DNA of 64,000 bases, taken from the NCBI GenBank assembly GCA_904063045.1, contig CAJFCJ010000002.1, positions 310,001-374,000 on the forward strand. The letters are read 5' to 3'. A program made the translations under genes and the position numbers. Positions 11,056 through 22,233 of the stretch are shown here, piece by piece; the stretch's first letter is position 1; each line of letters opens with the position of its first letter. The notes below the pieces were generated by a model. The model was not told where the DNA came from and did not search any database. It saw only the letters and a list, made by a program, of their open reading frames with translations. Source of the DNA: Dimorphilus gyrociliatus (lineage: Eukaryota; Annelida; Polychaeta; Dinophilidae).

Positions 11056-12187
11056 AGCTGTTATTTACTGTATAACTTTAAATTTAACTGAAATTAAACT
11101 TCGATTTAGTCTAATAATAGAAAAACAAAGAGTTTCACAAGGGCTTAGCATCTCACCTTTGATAGAAGTTGTTTTTCAAACCGTTAAGTTTTTTTGTTTA
11201 TTTGGAAATTTGATTTGGCAATATGCAATATCAAATTTCCGGAAACAGATGGCGCTAGTATAATTCAAATCAAAATCTTACTCAATTTTTAAGAAAAGGA
11301 CTCATTATATTGGGAACAATTCTTTGTTTCGAATAAGAAACACCTAACCTACAAGAATACGTATTGACTTATTTTTATAAAACAATGCTTACTTTACCAT
11401 CACTTTTTGCTCTCTTTCACTCTGTTCTCTTTAACAAAAGATAAAACGTTTCATTTTGAATTGAAAGCTTGAAGATTATAGCTTTTCGAAGAAATAATCA
11501 AATAACATAGAAAATAGAACCTCTAGTTATTATAGATGGCTAAAGAAAGGCGCGTAAATACCTTATTTATCTTATTAATATAGTTATGTTTATTATCTTT
11601 TGAACAGAAGAACTATTTCTTAAAATATTCATCAAAGGAATATTTCATAAAAGCCGAAAAAAAGACTGTTTATCCACTCTTAAAAGTTTTTTAAACATTT
11701 CACTGCATTGATGTATTCTACGTTTTTAACTTATCTCTTTGTTTGTCTACTAATTTAATCAGTAAAAGCTTTAAAAAAAATGTATAAAAGAAAATCAAAA
11801 AAATCTATAGGTTTCTCTTAAATCAGTTCAGAATTTCCATTTATTCATTTATTCTATCAACAAAAAAAAAAAGAGTTTTAATCAAGTATTCCATTCGTTC
11901 CATAATGAATTTCCTTTATTGAAATGATAAATAAAAAGTAAAATACCTTTTTATGTTCAGAAGCATTTCGTAAAACTCTGATATTGACTTTAATATTGTT
12001 TATTGCTTGAAAAATATCTATCTTTTTATAGAGAAATTGATTAATACTCCCCTTACAATGAATAAATTAATTTAGTGAAAAGTAAAATTGTGGGTTAAGT
12101 ATCAACATCGGTGAGAGGATTAAAGAGTGTGATGATAGTATAAACTCTAACCAGGTTATGTGAACTTTAGATTTTTTTTAACGAGCT
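11056..12187. other. Intergenic, divergent promoter region with composite element copy 2
   Basis: Separates two divergent genes (DUF1761 on minus, PAN-SRCR on plus), so both promoters should lie here. It holds the second composite element at 11231-11256. No exon seen. Confidence 0.6.
11231..11256 (+). repeat. Composite element, copy 2 (TTTCCGGAA plus AGATGGCGCT)
   Basis: Second copy of the 9991-10016 element, same orientation, 1,240 bases away. The two copies flank the DUF1761 gene. Confidence 0.5.
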
Positions 12188-12894
12188 ATGTATCGTTGTT
12201 TAACTGCTCTATTCATAATTGGTATAAGTCGAGTTGCTGTACCTTTATCCATTGAGCTTCTTAAGCCTACTATTTATTCGGATTTAAGATACGAGAGTAC
12301 TGTCTATCCATTTCTGACTGGAAAAGCACGAAGTTTTCTCGAATGTAACGTCATTTGCGGTAACGAAGAAAGGTGTTCGAAAGGTAGTTTTCACTACGGA
12401 ACAAATGATTGCTTATTATACGAAACTGATCCAACGAAAGTTCCAGATCAGCTATTTAATAATTGGAAAAGCTTCGTTTCGAATAAAGCTGATTGGGGTT
12501 TTATCAGACGTAAGTATTTTATTTTGAAATCTCTTAGATTAAAACATTTTTAAAGAGAATCTTAAAATCAGATGGTTTTCGACTAGCATCACACACTGAA
12601 CTTTTCGGAAGAGCCGAAATAAAGATAAATAATAAATGGGGAACAATATGCGACGATAGTGTTGTACCTTCTGGATGGCCAACGGCCTTTTGTCGTCTTA
12701 TGGGATACTCTCATTCAAATGAATCTTTTTTTGCGGAAAATTATTACGTTATCAACAACAAACCGATTCATTTACATAATTTAGCATGTTTCGGTAGTTT
12801 AATTAATTTAGATAAATTTACTGAAGAGTGCTCAGTAAGTCCTACAGTACCTTGTACCCATGCCAAAGATATATTTATACGTTGTGTCAAATAA
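12188..12894 (+). CDS. Secreted PAN/apple-like plus SRCR protein, 214 aa
   Basis: Exons 12188-12509 and 12572-12894, phase-matched. A hydrophobic start (LTALFIIGISRVAVPLS) looks like a signal peptide. Residues about 25-105 have the spacing of a PAN/apple-like domain (LECNVIC ... CSKGSFHYG ... DCLLY). The second exon is an SRCR-type domain: LFGRAEIKINNKWGTICDD, then FCRLMGYS, ending in Cys-rich IRCVK. SRCR and PAN domains bind proteins or glycans outside the cell. The exon boundary coincides with the domain boundary. Assignment of the first domain is tentative because it is short. Its stop codon lies 7 bases from that of the convergent gene on the other strand. Confidence 0.75.
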
Positions 12895-12901
12895 AATGAA
12901 G

Positions 12902-13473
12902 CTACCGGAAATTGCTTTTGTTTAACGCTGAATTGTTCCCTTTCTCTTTTATTTTCTGCAAATTTTCCTGCTTCATCATACTTCTAGATTTACTTTTCAT
13001 ATCTCCACCTGGTCCTTGTTAATAAATGAAGCTTTATTTGCAAGTGTAAAAAACATTGAATGATTTTATTTCTAACCTGTTGGTCGACCATGCTTATATT
13101 CGTAGATCGGAGATTTTTTATATTCAGAATCTAAAGCAAGTTTCATACGAGACTTTGGAGTTTTCCTCAAAATTGGACTTTCCATAGGATTCGGAAATTT
13201 TATATGTTTAAAATTCGCATCCTTTTCTAATCGACCGTTGAATGGTGGCGTTTTTTCATTCTAACAAAAAGATATTTTCTAATATTTTAATATTTATAAA
13301 TTTAAATTTATGCATACATCCGACCATTTATTAAGGGTTTTTTCGGTAAGAATTAAATCGAATTGGCTATTATCCACCAATTCCGACCATTCGCAATTAT
13401 TTCTTTCTGTTGAATTTTCTACGAAATCGTAAAAGTTAGGTAATGGTCGCCCTTTAAGAGACATCGAACTCAT
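12902..13473 (-). CDS. Three-exon gene, 150 aa, unrecognised
   Basis: Exons 13318-13473, 13077-13260 and 12902-13014, all phases consistent. The protein begins MSSMSLKGRPLPNFYDFVEN and ends with a very basic low-complexity tail (GGDMKSKSRSMMKQ). It is hydrophilic throughout, with no signal peptide or membrane helix, and rich in Lys, Pro and Ser, so it is probably largely disordered. Motifs such as ESPILRKTPKSRMK look like phosphorylation or nuclear-type sequence, but I cannot assign a family. Convergent with the PAN-SRCR gene, 7 bases between stop codons, so the two 3' UTRs must overlap. Confidence 0.6.
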
Positions 13474-13898
13474 TTGTAAATAAAACGTAAAGTCAAAATG
13501 TTCGAAGATTAACTTAAAGTTTATGACGTATTCTCGAAAATTTCAGCCTATTTGTATTAGAATAAATATTTTCAAATTCTAAACTATTTAATAAGAAAAC
13601 AGTTGATTAACTAAATTCATTTTATGAATAGGGTTTTTTAACTTTATCTATAATTTGTAAGCTGAAAGTATAGAATAACAGTTTTTTAAAACTGAAATAC
13701 TGAAAATTAGGGGCCGAACGAAAGATTCTTTTAAGTATTTTTGACGGGTACTGAATTCCTAATCGATACTTGATTATACTAAATAGTAACTCAATATTAA
13801 CCTTTGCGGAAGTTATCTAATTTTGGCACGTTCAAGTAAATTGAGTATTACAGTATTGTTTGAAGACATACTATTATAGTCTAGGTTAATTATCAACA
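13474..13898. other. Divergent intergenic promoter region
   Basis: 425 bases between divergently oriented genes. AT-rich, no motif recognised. Confidence 0.5.
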
Positions 13899-15698
13899 AT
13901 GTCAATGATACTAAACGAATGCTTTTTTAGTGCTTTTGTGTACGTGTCCAAGAGAAAACAGGAAATCTGGAATATCGGTATGAAGAAGAGATTTTTAACG
14001 TTGAACAATAATTCAGTGAATCTTATCCTTTGGAATTCGGAGCTAAAGGATACTATTGTAGATAGTATCAATATTATTAGTTCTGTTTTTGTGATTGAAT
14101 ACGAGGACCTTCAGCCAATATTACGTATTAGGTTATTGTTACATTTTCTACATTATTGATGGTCATTATTTCTGTTCAATCTTTAAGGTTGCCGAATAAT
14201 ACAACGTACTTCCTAAAATCAGTTTGTGACGAACAACATCAAATGCTAAATATTTTAATAGAAATTTTACATATACAAAGGAAACTGTTTCTAAATTGCG
14301 ATTCAGTTAGTATACATTTTTTCAATCAAACAATAGGCGTATCATAAATTATTAACTCATCGTTCAGAGTCTTCAACGACAACTTAGACCATTTAAGGGA
14401 TATTTGGAATGGGGTAACGTAATAACTTATAGAGAATTCTTTTAATTATAAAAATGAATTCATTTAGCTGACAGTTCGACTAAAAACGAAGGGTTTGCGT
14501 ATAATAATACTGCAGAAGATAAAATTTTATTGGAATTAAACAAAAACCCGACGAGAACAAAACAAATAGAAGATAATCAAATTAATTGCAATACATTTGG
14601 TATTTATTTATTTATTTCTAGTTGCAATTACGTAATTAGCCTCTTTATTATGGATGAATAGTTGATAGACGTTTGAGTCAGAGTTTATCCGATCTACGAT
14701 TATTGGATTATGATTATTGCCGAATGAAAAGTATTTCGGAGAATGATTTGAGTAGAGATATTGAAGAAGTTGAAAGTTTATTTAGAGCGCTTGAGGAGAA
14801 AATTCGCAAAAGAGAAGATAATCATTTTATAAATAGGACAAAATCGCTAAGAATGTATCTGGAGAAATCGGCCGAAGCTGAAAAAGATAAATCAAAGAAA
14901 TCAATATTTTACGTTGCCGTAAATACGAATTGCGACGATTCCAAGTATTCAAAGTCGGAAAAGTTGGAAAGGATTCTTAATTATCAAACAAGATATATAC
15001 AATTATTAGTTGAGGCAGTTAAAGAAAAGGATAACAGATTCAGGCAGCATATAGAAAAAGAGCACGAAAGCTTTAAATTTTTACAGAAAGTTGTTAAAGA
15101 TTTGTCACAAGAATGTAATGATCTTAAGGTATGTTGTAATATAGATTGGGATAAAACTAACCGTAATTTTTCCCAATTTTCAAAATAATAACAGGATATC
15201 AATGCTGCTTTTAAGAAACAAATCAATTTATTGAATGAAGAGATAATTTCTATTCAAAATTTACGAGAGCACGAATCAAAATCGAATGAGAATTTTAGAA
15301 AGTAATTCTTTTTTATAGATATTAAAATAGATAAATGAAGGATAAAAGTGAATTATTTGTAATTTTTAGAGCTCAATTACAAATGGAACCTAGAATAGAA
15401 AAGCTAAAAAGTCTCTATATTGAAATGATGAGAAATATCGGAAATGCTAATGATAGGAGTAAGTTTTTATTCTTTATCTTTTTTTTTCTTATCTATTTCA
15501 TCAATTGTCACAATTTTTTTGTTTTTCTTTTTGTGTGTTAAAAAATTGATTGTCCCTTTATTAGATCATTATTAATCTCGTTCTTTCTCATAATTTTTTT
15601 TATTATTCGTATGTACAAACCATTCAAATTACTCAGGAAATAAGTTATCAGAGTCAACAGATACTCTCATAAATAAATCAAAGGTCAATATTAATTAG
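13899..15698 (+). CDS. PH-like domain plus coiled-coil protein, 417 aa
   Basis: Eight exons: 13899-14131, 14188-14305, 14368-14413, 14468-14599, 14662-15128, 15195-15301, 15370-15458 and 15637-15698. All junctions are phase-consistent, and an in-frame stop lies just before the ATG. Residues about 1-110 look like a PH domain (FVYVSKRKQEIWNIGMKKRF, a Trp-bearing start, then a C-terminal helix QHQMLNILIEILH). Residues about 180-400 are Glu/Lys-rich with heptad character and predict coiled coil. This resembles PH plus coiled-coil adaptors such as PLEKHD1 in outline only. The stop codon abuts the stop codon of the opposite-strand gene with no base between. Confidence 0.7.
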
Positions 15699-16714
15699 TT
15701 ATATGATTGCAAGAACGAAAAAAGACAAGAATATGGCTGAAATGATAAAAAGTACCGTTAGATAATTCACGGCTGCTAACAATAAAGGAATTAGTCGAAA
15801 TATCGCAATTTTCAACGCAAAATTGCATGCCGCTATGGCAACACAGGCGACAAGGAGAGTAAAAAGTACAGCTGTTAATCGCTTTAAGTTGTTACTTGTC
15901 ACTAAATTATCCAAAATTCGGTGTATGAAAAAAGTAAATCTCAGGAAGGTTATCAATATAGATAAGGAGAAATACTGCTGTAGTGAAGCGGCCTTCTCCC
16001 TTTGTTCTTCCTCTCTCTCTAAAATTTTGTACAATTTCGGTGATAGACCAGTGTAAGAGATTTGACGAGAGCTTTTCCGATTTAATTTCTTTCTATTCCT
16101 GTATTTAACTTTTTTATGACTTGAGTTGGACTCGGAAGAGGATGTTTCTAAATTTGATGTATCGGAAGAGCTTTCAACGGAACAATTGCAGGAACATGAA
16201 GGACATTTTTCGGAATATTTAAATTTTTCATAACGAGTATATTCTACAAATCCACGATAATTTCGATGAGAAGAAAATTGTTCATCCTCGTAGAATTGTT
16301 GTTTTGAATATTGAAATTTAGGAGATTGTATAGATGATATATCCGATGAAGATTTAGGTTTAAGTAGATGTTTTATACTGTATTTAGGTATCAGTTGAGT
16401 TTCTTGTTCAAATACATATTTCTTATTTTCCTTATCCATCATTGATAATCCATGGATTCTCTTAAATGTCTCTTCTATTATTCCAAATCTATCCCGAAAG
16501 AAAACGATTAACGTGCATTTAATCTAGAACAAACATGTGTCAAATAAATACTTTTTGTTTGTTAATTCTCAAATTACATCAGTTCTTTTGTGAGTTTAGA
16601 AATCAGATGTGAAATTTACTGTTTATGGGAAATAATAAGACAATACCTTTATCCCTTGAAATGATCCTTTAAAAGCCGTTGCTTTTTCTCTACTGTTCGA
16701 AGTCAACGTGTTTA
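15699..16714 (-). CDS. Unrecognised protein with C-terminal membrane helices, 5' end uncertain
   Basis: Supported exons 15699-16523 and 16647-16714 (intron 16524-16646), joined in frame. The N-terminal part reads SREKATAFKGSFQGIK then IKCTLIVFFRDRFGIIEE. A Ser/Lys-rich segment with a small Cys cluster (CPSCSCNC) follows, and the last ~90 residues hold three or four hydrophobic segments ending at the very C-terminus, so it is probably a tail-anchored or multi-pass endomembrane protein. A possible first coding exon is 16786-16801 (ATG plus 13 bases, phase-compatible, weak donor). I recognise no family. Its stop codon directly abuts that of the PH/coiled-coil gene. Confidence 0.55.
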
Positions 16715-17515
16715 CTGATAAAAAAATCAAAATGGTTTTGCTAACTATATTTATCAAGGTACAGTGGATTTTTGCACTTTTGAACCTATCAAAGTGCACA
16801 TTTTAAGTGCTTACTGCGTCACAATTAACTCGACTTAGAAACTGTTTATCAACTCTAATCATATATTTTAAATCGTATTATACAAGGCCATTGTTTACGT
16901 AATGAGGATAGTGTAATACAATAACCATCTAATACACTCCTCCGTCGGAGATTGTGCATTTTATTTGCAAACTAGATTGAATAGAAATTATAAATAAACG
17001 TAAAATACATCTAGCACGAAAAAAAATCTTAGTTATTGTTCAATTGTATTAGCATAAGATAGTGTTTTGATTGATCTGTAATTTATATTTGATATCCATT
17101 TGATAGAAAACGTAAATTTAGAATTTTTTCAATATAATTATAGTTTCCATTTTAAAAATCGTAAAAAATAGAATTATGCAATTTGTGAAAAACATTTTAG
17201 TAAGACTTGTTTGTCTTAAATAACGAATAGTAAAACTTGTAAATTTATCGGGCTAGTAATATTATCAATACTGTATGTGTTTATGTACTAAACGCAGAAT
17301 AATTGCTAAATAAGAAAAAGATCAGTAAATAATTTTCGCAGAAGTTGAACATTCTATTATTAGTAAATATAAAGAAAATATCTGATCGGGAAACCAGTAA
17401 ATGCGAGAATATTGATTAATAGAAAAGATAATTGAAAAAAAGTACAGTCTCTTTGCAATCCATATTCAGTCCTGTAGATGACTTTGTAGCACTCGTAGAA
17501 AAATAATCGTAAGAA
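16715..17515. other. Intergenic, nothing firm
   Basis: Divergent spacer; apart from the possible 16-base first exon at 16786-16801, no coding signal seen. Confidence 0.5.
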
Positions 17516-18835
17516 ATGAATCTGAAGATTTTCATTTTCATCTTTCTCAGCTCTGTTGGAATTTGGGTTATGTGTACAAATGATGCTATACGTAAAACTC
17601 GTTTTCATCTTCTATTCGATAATAATTTTACAATATCTGAATATGCAACGATGAAGTTAGATACTTTGGAAGATTGCTTAATTCTTTGCGTGGAAAATAT
17701 TCCAAGGTAATAAAACTTTACTCCCTTTAGAATAATAATAATAATAACAATAAGAAAGTTGAGTTTGAATTCCTGATTCATGGGTATTTTTAGATGTATG
17801 TCAATTAAGTATCGTTCGGAGCAGAGAGTATGTCACTTTTTGAATTTCGAGCTTTCTATTCTTCCAGAAGATTTAAAAGGGTTATTTGACAAAAAGCAAC
17901 TGCTGGCAGTTGTAGAGAAAGTAGGAATGATATTTTTAAACAAAAATACTGTAGAAATTTAATAAGAGAAATTTCAAAACAGCCTGAATTTGAAACAACA
18001 GTTAATATACCTAGTACTGTTACAATTCCTACCACAATTAAGGAAACAACTACTTCCGAAATAACCACTACAGTTGAACAAACCACAACTAAAATATTAA
18101 CAACACTTGATGTGACAACTTCCAAGATGACGACCCCTGAAGCAACTACAACACCAGACGAAACAACAACAGCTGAAGTAACTACTACAGCGCGAGTCAC
18201 AACGCCTAAGGAAACTACTACTATGGAAATAACTACAACAGAAAAGCAAACAACCACAGCCGAAGAAACTACAACTCCTGAAGCAACTACAACCCCTGAA
18301 GTTACAACAACCCCGGAAGTTACTACAACCCCTGAAGTTACAACAACGCCTGAAGTTACAACAACCCCGGAAGTTACTACAACCCCGGAGATCACAACTA
18401 CGGTTGAAGAGACAACGACACCATTAGCTACGACTACTGTTCAAGTCACAACAGTTAGGTCAACCGAATATGTTGTTTATATGAATTCTTTTTCTCATTC
18501 TCCAATTTGTACTATTGATGAAAACATATATCTGGACAGTCTACCCACGATAGCCCAATCTAGTACTGGCAATAATTTACCAACTGTTATAGCTTATTCG
18601 AATGGAAAGCAGAGTAAGATTTATAAGAACTTTGAAAATTTGACATGTACATTTATTTTCAGAACTCTGTGCCAAATCGAAAAGCAAATGCAAATCGTAT
18701 CCATGGCCCTGCTGTACTGTAGGAAAACCAAACCCATGTTTTAAGAGTAAATCCAAAAAAGGCAAAAAAGGATGTCGATGTCGAAGAAAAAACACTCATT
18801 CAAACAAATTACTATGCTCCAAGTATTCAATCTAG
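17516..18835 (+). CDS. Secreted mucin-like protein with PAN-like N-terminus and basic Cys-rich tail, 373 aa
   Basis: Exons 17516-17706, 17794-17920, 17983-18613 and 18663-18835, phases consistent (the donor of exon 2, GTAGGA, is weak). Residues 1-20 are a clear signal peptide (LKIFIFIFLSSVGIWVMC). Residues about 25-106 have a PAN-like Cys pattern (DCLILC ... RCMSIKYR ... VCHFL). Residues about 107-290 are almost entirely Thr with Glu, Pro and Val, a dense O-glycosylation substrate as in mucins, including seven 18-base PEVTTT-type repeats. The last exon encodes a short basic tail with nine Cys (KCKSYPWPCC, GCRCRRKN). Extracellular matrix, mucus or cuticle use is inferred. The frame on the opposite strand over the repeat is only its mirror. 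Confidence 0.75.
18277..18402 (+). repeat. Seven tandem 18-base units (PEVTTT-type) in the mucin gene
   Basis: Units of CCTGAAGTTACAACAACC with synonymous changes; the first unit encodes PEATTT, the last PEITTT and the rest PEVTTT. This array could vary in copy number between individuals. Confidence 0.9.
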
Positions 18836-18864
18836 TGGTAACAGTAATATTATCTCGCAATAAT

Positions 18865-18870
18865 AATAAA
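18865..18870 (+). terminator. Candidate polyadenylation signal of the mucin-like gene
   Basis: AATAAA 30 bases downstream of the TAG at 18833-18835. Confidence 0.5.
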
Positions 18871-19090
18871 ATAAACCTAAGACGAATGAGATGACTTCAG
18901 CACTAAATATTGATTTGAAATATTAATTGTTGGTCTATGTCAACCCATATTTTTTGTTAATCGACCTAAATTTACAGTCTTTGACAGTTTCCACTTTAAG
19001 AATGTTTACTTTCAGAATTGTTATAAGTATGAAAATAGTAATGAAACTTGAGAAAATAACGAAAAGTGAAATAGTTCATAGACAAACCAG

Positions 19091-19100
19091 AGATGGCGTT
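19091..19100 (+). promoter_or_regulatory. Recurrent intergenic word, variant AGATGGCGTT
   Basis: Same 8-base core AGATGGCG as the other copies, ending TT instead of CT. It lies in the gap between the mucin-like and TBC1D2-like genes. Confidence 0.25.
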
Positions 19101-19889
19101 GACGTTTAACACTTAATATCTTAAAATACAATTTCGTAATAGTGTACTAAAAAGTTGAAAAAGCTCTATTGTTATCTGCCTTCCTTTTCATCAAGTGTCC
19201 GTACCCTATTTAGTTATTTAATACTGTCGATAGAAAGCCAGATAATTATAATAGGTCGCTAATGACAAAATCAATTTGGTATCAGTTTAAAAGATAAATT
19301 AGTATCTTATATGATAAAACTCTTTAAATGTTGAAAATATACGACAAATTTTCAAAAACGTTTAAGATAAACCGCAACAAAATATATAAAATATGAATTA
19401 AATATGTAGAAAAGTGATAAAAAACGAATCGGTTACAAAATATCGATCTACTGAATAGAACTTTTCTTTTTCTATATTATTCACAGGTGACGCTAACAGT
19501 CGTAAAAAATATTTTATCATTGAATTTTATGGAAAAAAAAAGAAAATTTCATTTCTATTTAAATAATATAAATAATAAAATCTGTAACATATAATGTGTA
19601 TAGTACATATACATATATACATATATACAGTATATAGTATATATTGTATACTGTATAAGCTGTTGACCTGAGTTTACTGTAGTGAAAAAAACATTATGAT
19701 AATTTATTTTTTGTTTTGATACTTTTCACGAGTTTTAGCAAAGCCAACATGTGTTTAAAAATATTGATCCTGTAGTTTTTTTTTTGCGTCTTTATATAAT
19801 TTGTGATCCGAAACGTGACTGCTGCTATGTCGTGATTAGCGTCTCTTCACATGTCTCAGTTCTAAAATGTCAATTGATAAACAGCAGCG

Positions 19890-22233
19890 ATGAATAGCAA
19901 TTCAGAATTTGAGTTTTTACGTAAAAGTTTTGGAGTTTTACAAAGAATTGCTTCTATTGAATTTGATCAGGCAAAGTCTAAATGGTCTACATTGCAGTAT
20001 GCCGAAAGAGCTTTTGAATCTGTGCATATAGGTAGAAGTAGAACGAATGAGAATAAAAGGAGAAAAAGATCAAAATCTGAACATGGCAGATCTAAATATA
20101 GAAGGAAAAATTTGAGCACTTCTGATTTACTTGTATACTCCGTATCGTCTGGTAAAGACTATTTCTTTATGTTTCATGTTCAATACTAATTGATTGTTAA
20201 AATATCGTATCGCTCAGTCATGATTACGCGATATGCACTTCTCGTTTATAAATGTTATAATTTCTATTTAAAATTTTCTGAACTCTTTATCAGGTGGAGA
20301 AGTTGTTGAAGCAATTAAGTGTGCTGTTGCAGAAGCCCAATGCTCCTTAACTCAAATACGCGAAGGGTAATTATTACTTATTAACATTCTCTCCACTGTA
20401 AATTTAGATACACGTATCCACTTTTTAATAAAAATGTAGGCTGCAAAGCAGTAAAATATCAAGTTAGATAAAAAATTTAATAGGTAATTCTATTAAAACT
20501 GATCCTTTCGTTGTAATCTAATTGCAGTTTATATCTATAACAAGTAGCTTAAGTATTAGAGTATTATTTTTTCAGTCCTTGAAAATTATATCTAACTGTA
20601 ATTTCTATAAATAGAAAACATCCAAATTTTCGGGATTGTTACGGCTTCTATAGGATTGATGATGATATCGACTTTACTTTCGAAGATATTCCAGATTCTT
20701 TAAGAAAGACAATTAAAAATTGCGAAAAGGAGAAACAACGTTTTATAGATAAGAAATTGCATAAAGCTAATGAATTTGAGAAAGATTGGGAATTCTTTAT
20801 GGAATCTTGGAACAATAACCTGATGGAGGATAGGGATTTAAAAAAACAAGTCCGAAAAGGGATTACACCCATTTACAGACAAAAAATATGGACGTAGTAC
20901 GTACAGTTGCATAAGCTATTTTTTTTTTTACATCTCTTTTATGCATTAAAACTAATACTTTTATAAATTCTGGTAATCAGCTGTATAAACAAACGAGTTG
21001 GCCTAAAAAGGAATAAAAATAAAGACTATTACCGAAATTTACTAAAAAGGAACGAAGGTCGATCAAATCCAAATATCAAGCAGGTTTGTATTAAACTAAA
21101 TATACACGTGTACCGCAAAATTTTAAGCCTATACGACATACATTCTAACATTCTTTTTTAATATTAGTTATCGTAATAAAAGATACATTTTCATTTTGCA
21201 GATTGAATTGGATTTATTAAGGAGCCTTCCGAATAATAGCAAATTTCAAACTTTTATGTCAGACAGCGTTATTAAGTTGAGAAATGTACTTGTTGCCTTT
21301 TCATGGCATTGTGAACAGATTGGTTATTGTCAGGTAACTATATCTTCAACGTTCAACATATAATACATTAAAACGTTTTATAGTTTTTTTTCTAATAGTA
21401 TATATAGTATATATAATTTATTTAGGGCTTGAATCGAATCGCTGCTATTGCTTTATTGGTTTTACCAGAAGAGGATGCATTTTGGTGCTTGGTTGCTATA
21501 GTTGAGCATATTCTTCCAAAAGATTATTATACAAACGTTTTGCTTGGAGCACAAACAGACCAGAAAGTCCTAAGGGATTTCATAATGAAACTGGTACCCA
21601 AGGTCTATAACAAGCTGGAAGAAAAAAGAGTTGATCTCTCGCTTTTCACTTTAAGCTGGTTCTTAGCAGTTTTTGTAGAGAATCTTCCCGTTGAGACGTA
21701 TTTTCGCATATGGGATTCATTTCTATTGGAGGGTGACAAGGTTATTTTTCTCTATTATTTTATAGTCAATAGCTTGCAAGAAAATTGACTAGATTTTTTA
21801 ATTTTCTCATTTAATAGATTCTCTTTCGATTTGCTATTGCAATTTTCAAGAAAATCGAAGAAGATATTTGTAAACTAAATGAAAATCCAGAAATTCATGC
21901 CTTTATGCGAATTATACAGCGTAGTTTGTACGATCATCATACTTTAGCTGATGTAAGTAATATCTTATTCAAGATAATACATAGTTAAAAAAAACTGTAA
22001 ACTTCTTTACAGATAGCCTTCAAGTTAGGTCCTTTTTCCAAGAAATCATTAGCTAATAAAAGAGAATTATATCTTGAAGAAACAAAGGTAGCAACATTTT
22101 CAATAGTTTAATATACTGTACAGTATATATATTTATATTTATATTAATATATAATATGCCTTTTTAATAATCTTCTTAGAAAGAATTAGAAGAATGGAAG
22201 AAAAGAGAATCTCGAAATAAAACTATTGAATGA
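19890..22233 (+). CDS. TBC1D2: TBC1D2-family Rab GTPase-activating protein, 475 aa
   Basis: Nine exons: 19890-20151, 20294-20366, 20615-20893, 20981-21083, 21202-21333, 21426-21740, 21818-21952, 22013-22087 and 22180-22233, all in phase. TBC proteins speed GTP hydrolysis by Rabs using an Arg and a Gln finger; both are here as IELDLLR (Arg246) and YCQ (Gln283). GLNRIAAIALLVLPEEDAFW and WCLVAIVEHILPKDYY are TBC1D2/TBC1D2B signatures. In vertebrates TBC1D2 acts on Rab7 and carries an N-terminal PH domain and coiled coils. This protein has only about 190 residues before the TBC domain, basic and Ser-rich, with no PH domain, so it is either a shorter paralogue or has further 5' exons not found. 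Confidence 0.9.

Larger units (their letters stand above)
18836..19889. other. Intergenic with a possible poly(A) signal and a TACAGTATATAG word
   Basis: AATAAA at 18865-18870 lies 30 bases after the mucin stop codon and is its likely polyadenylation signal. AGATGGCGTT occurs at 19091-19100. Around 19605-19665 is a short TA/CA palindromic tract. No exon seen. Confidence 0.6.

Noticed and set aside
17856-18395. Long minus-strand frame of Val/Ser repeats
   Set aside because: It is the exact mirror of the Thr-rich repeat on the plus strand, which has a signal peptide, splice sites and codon sense; repeats with a period divisible by three keep the opposite frame open automatically.
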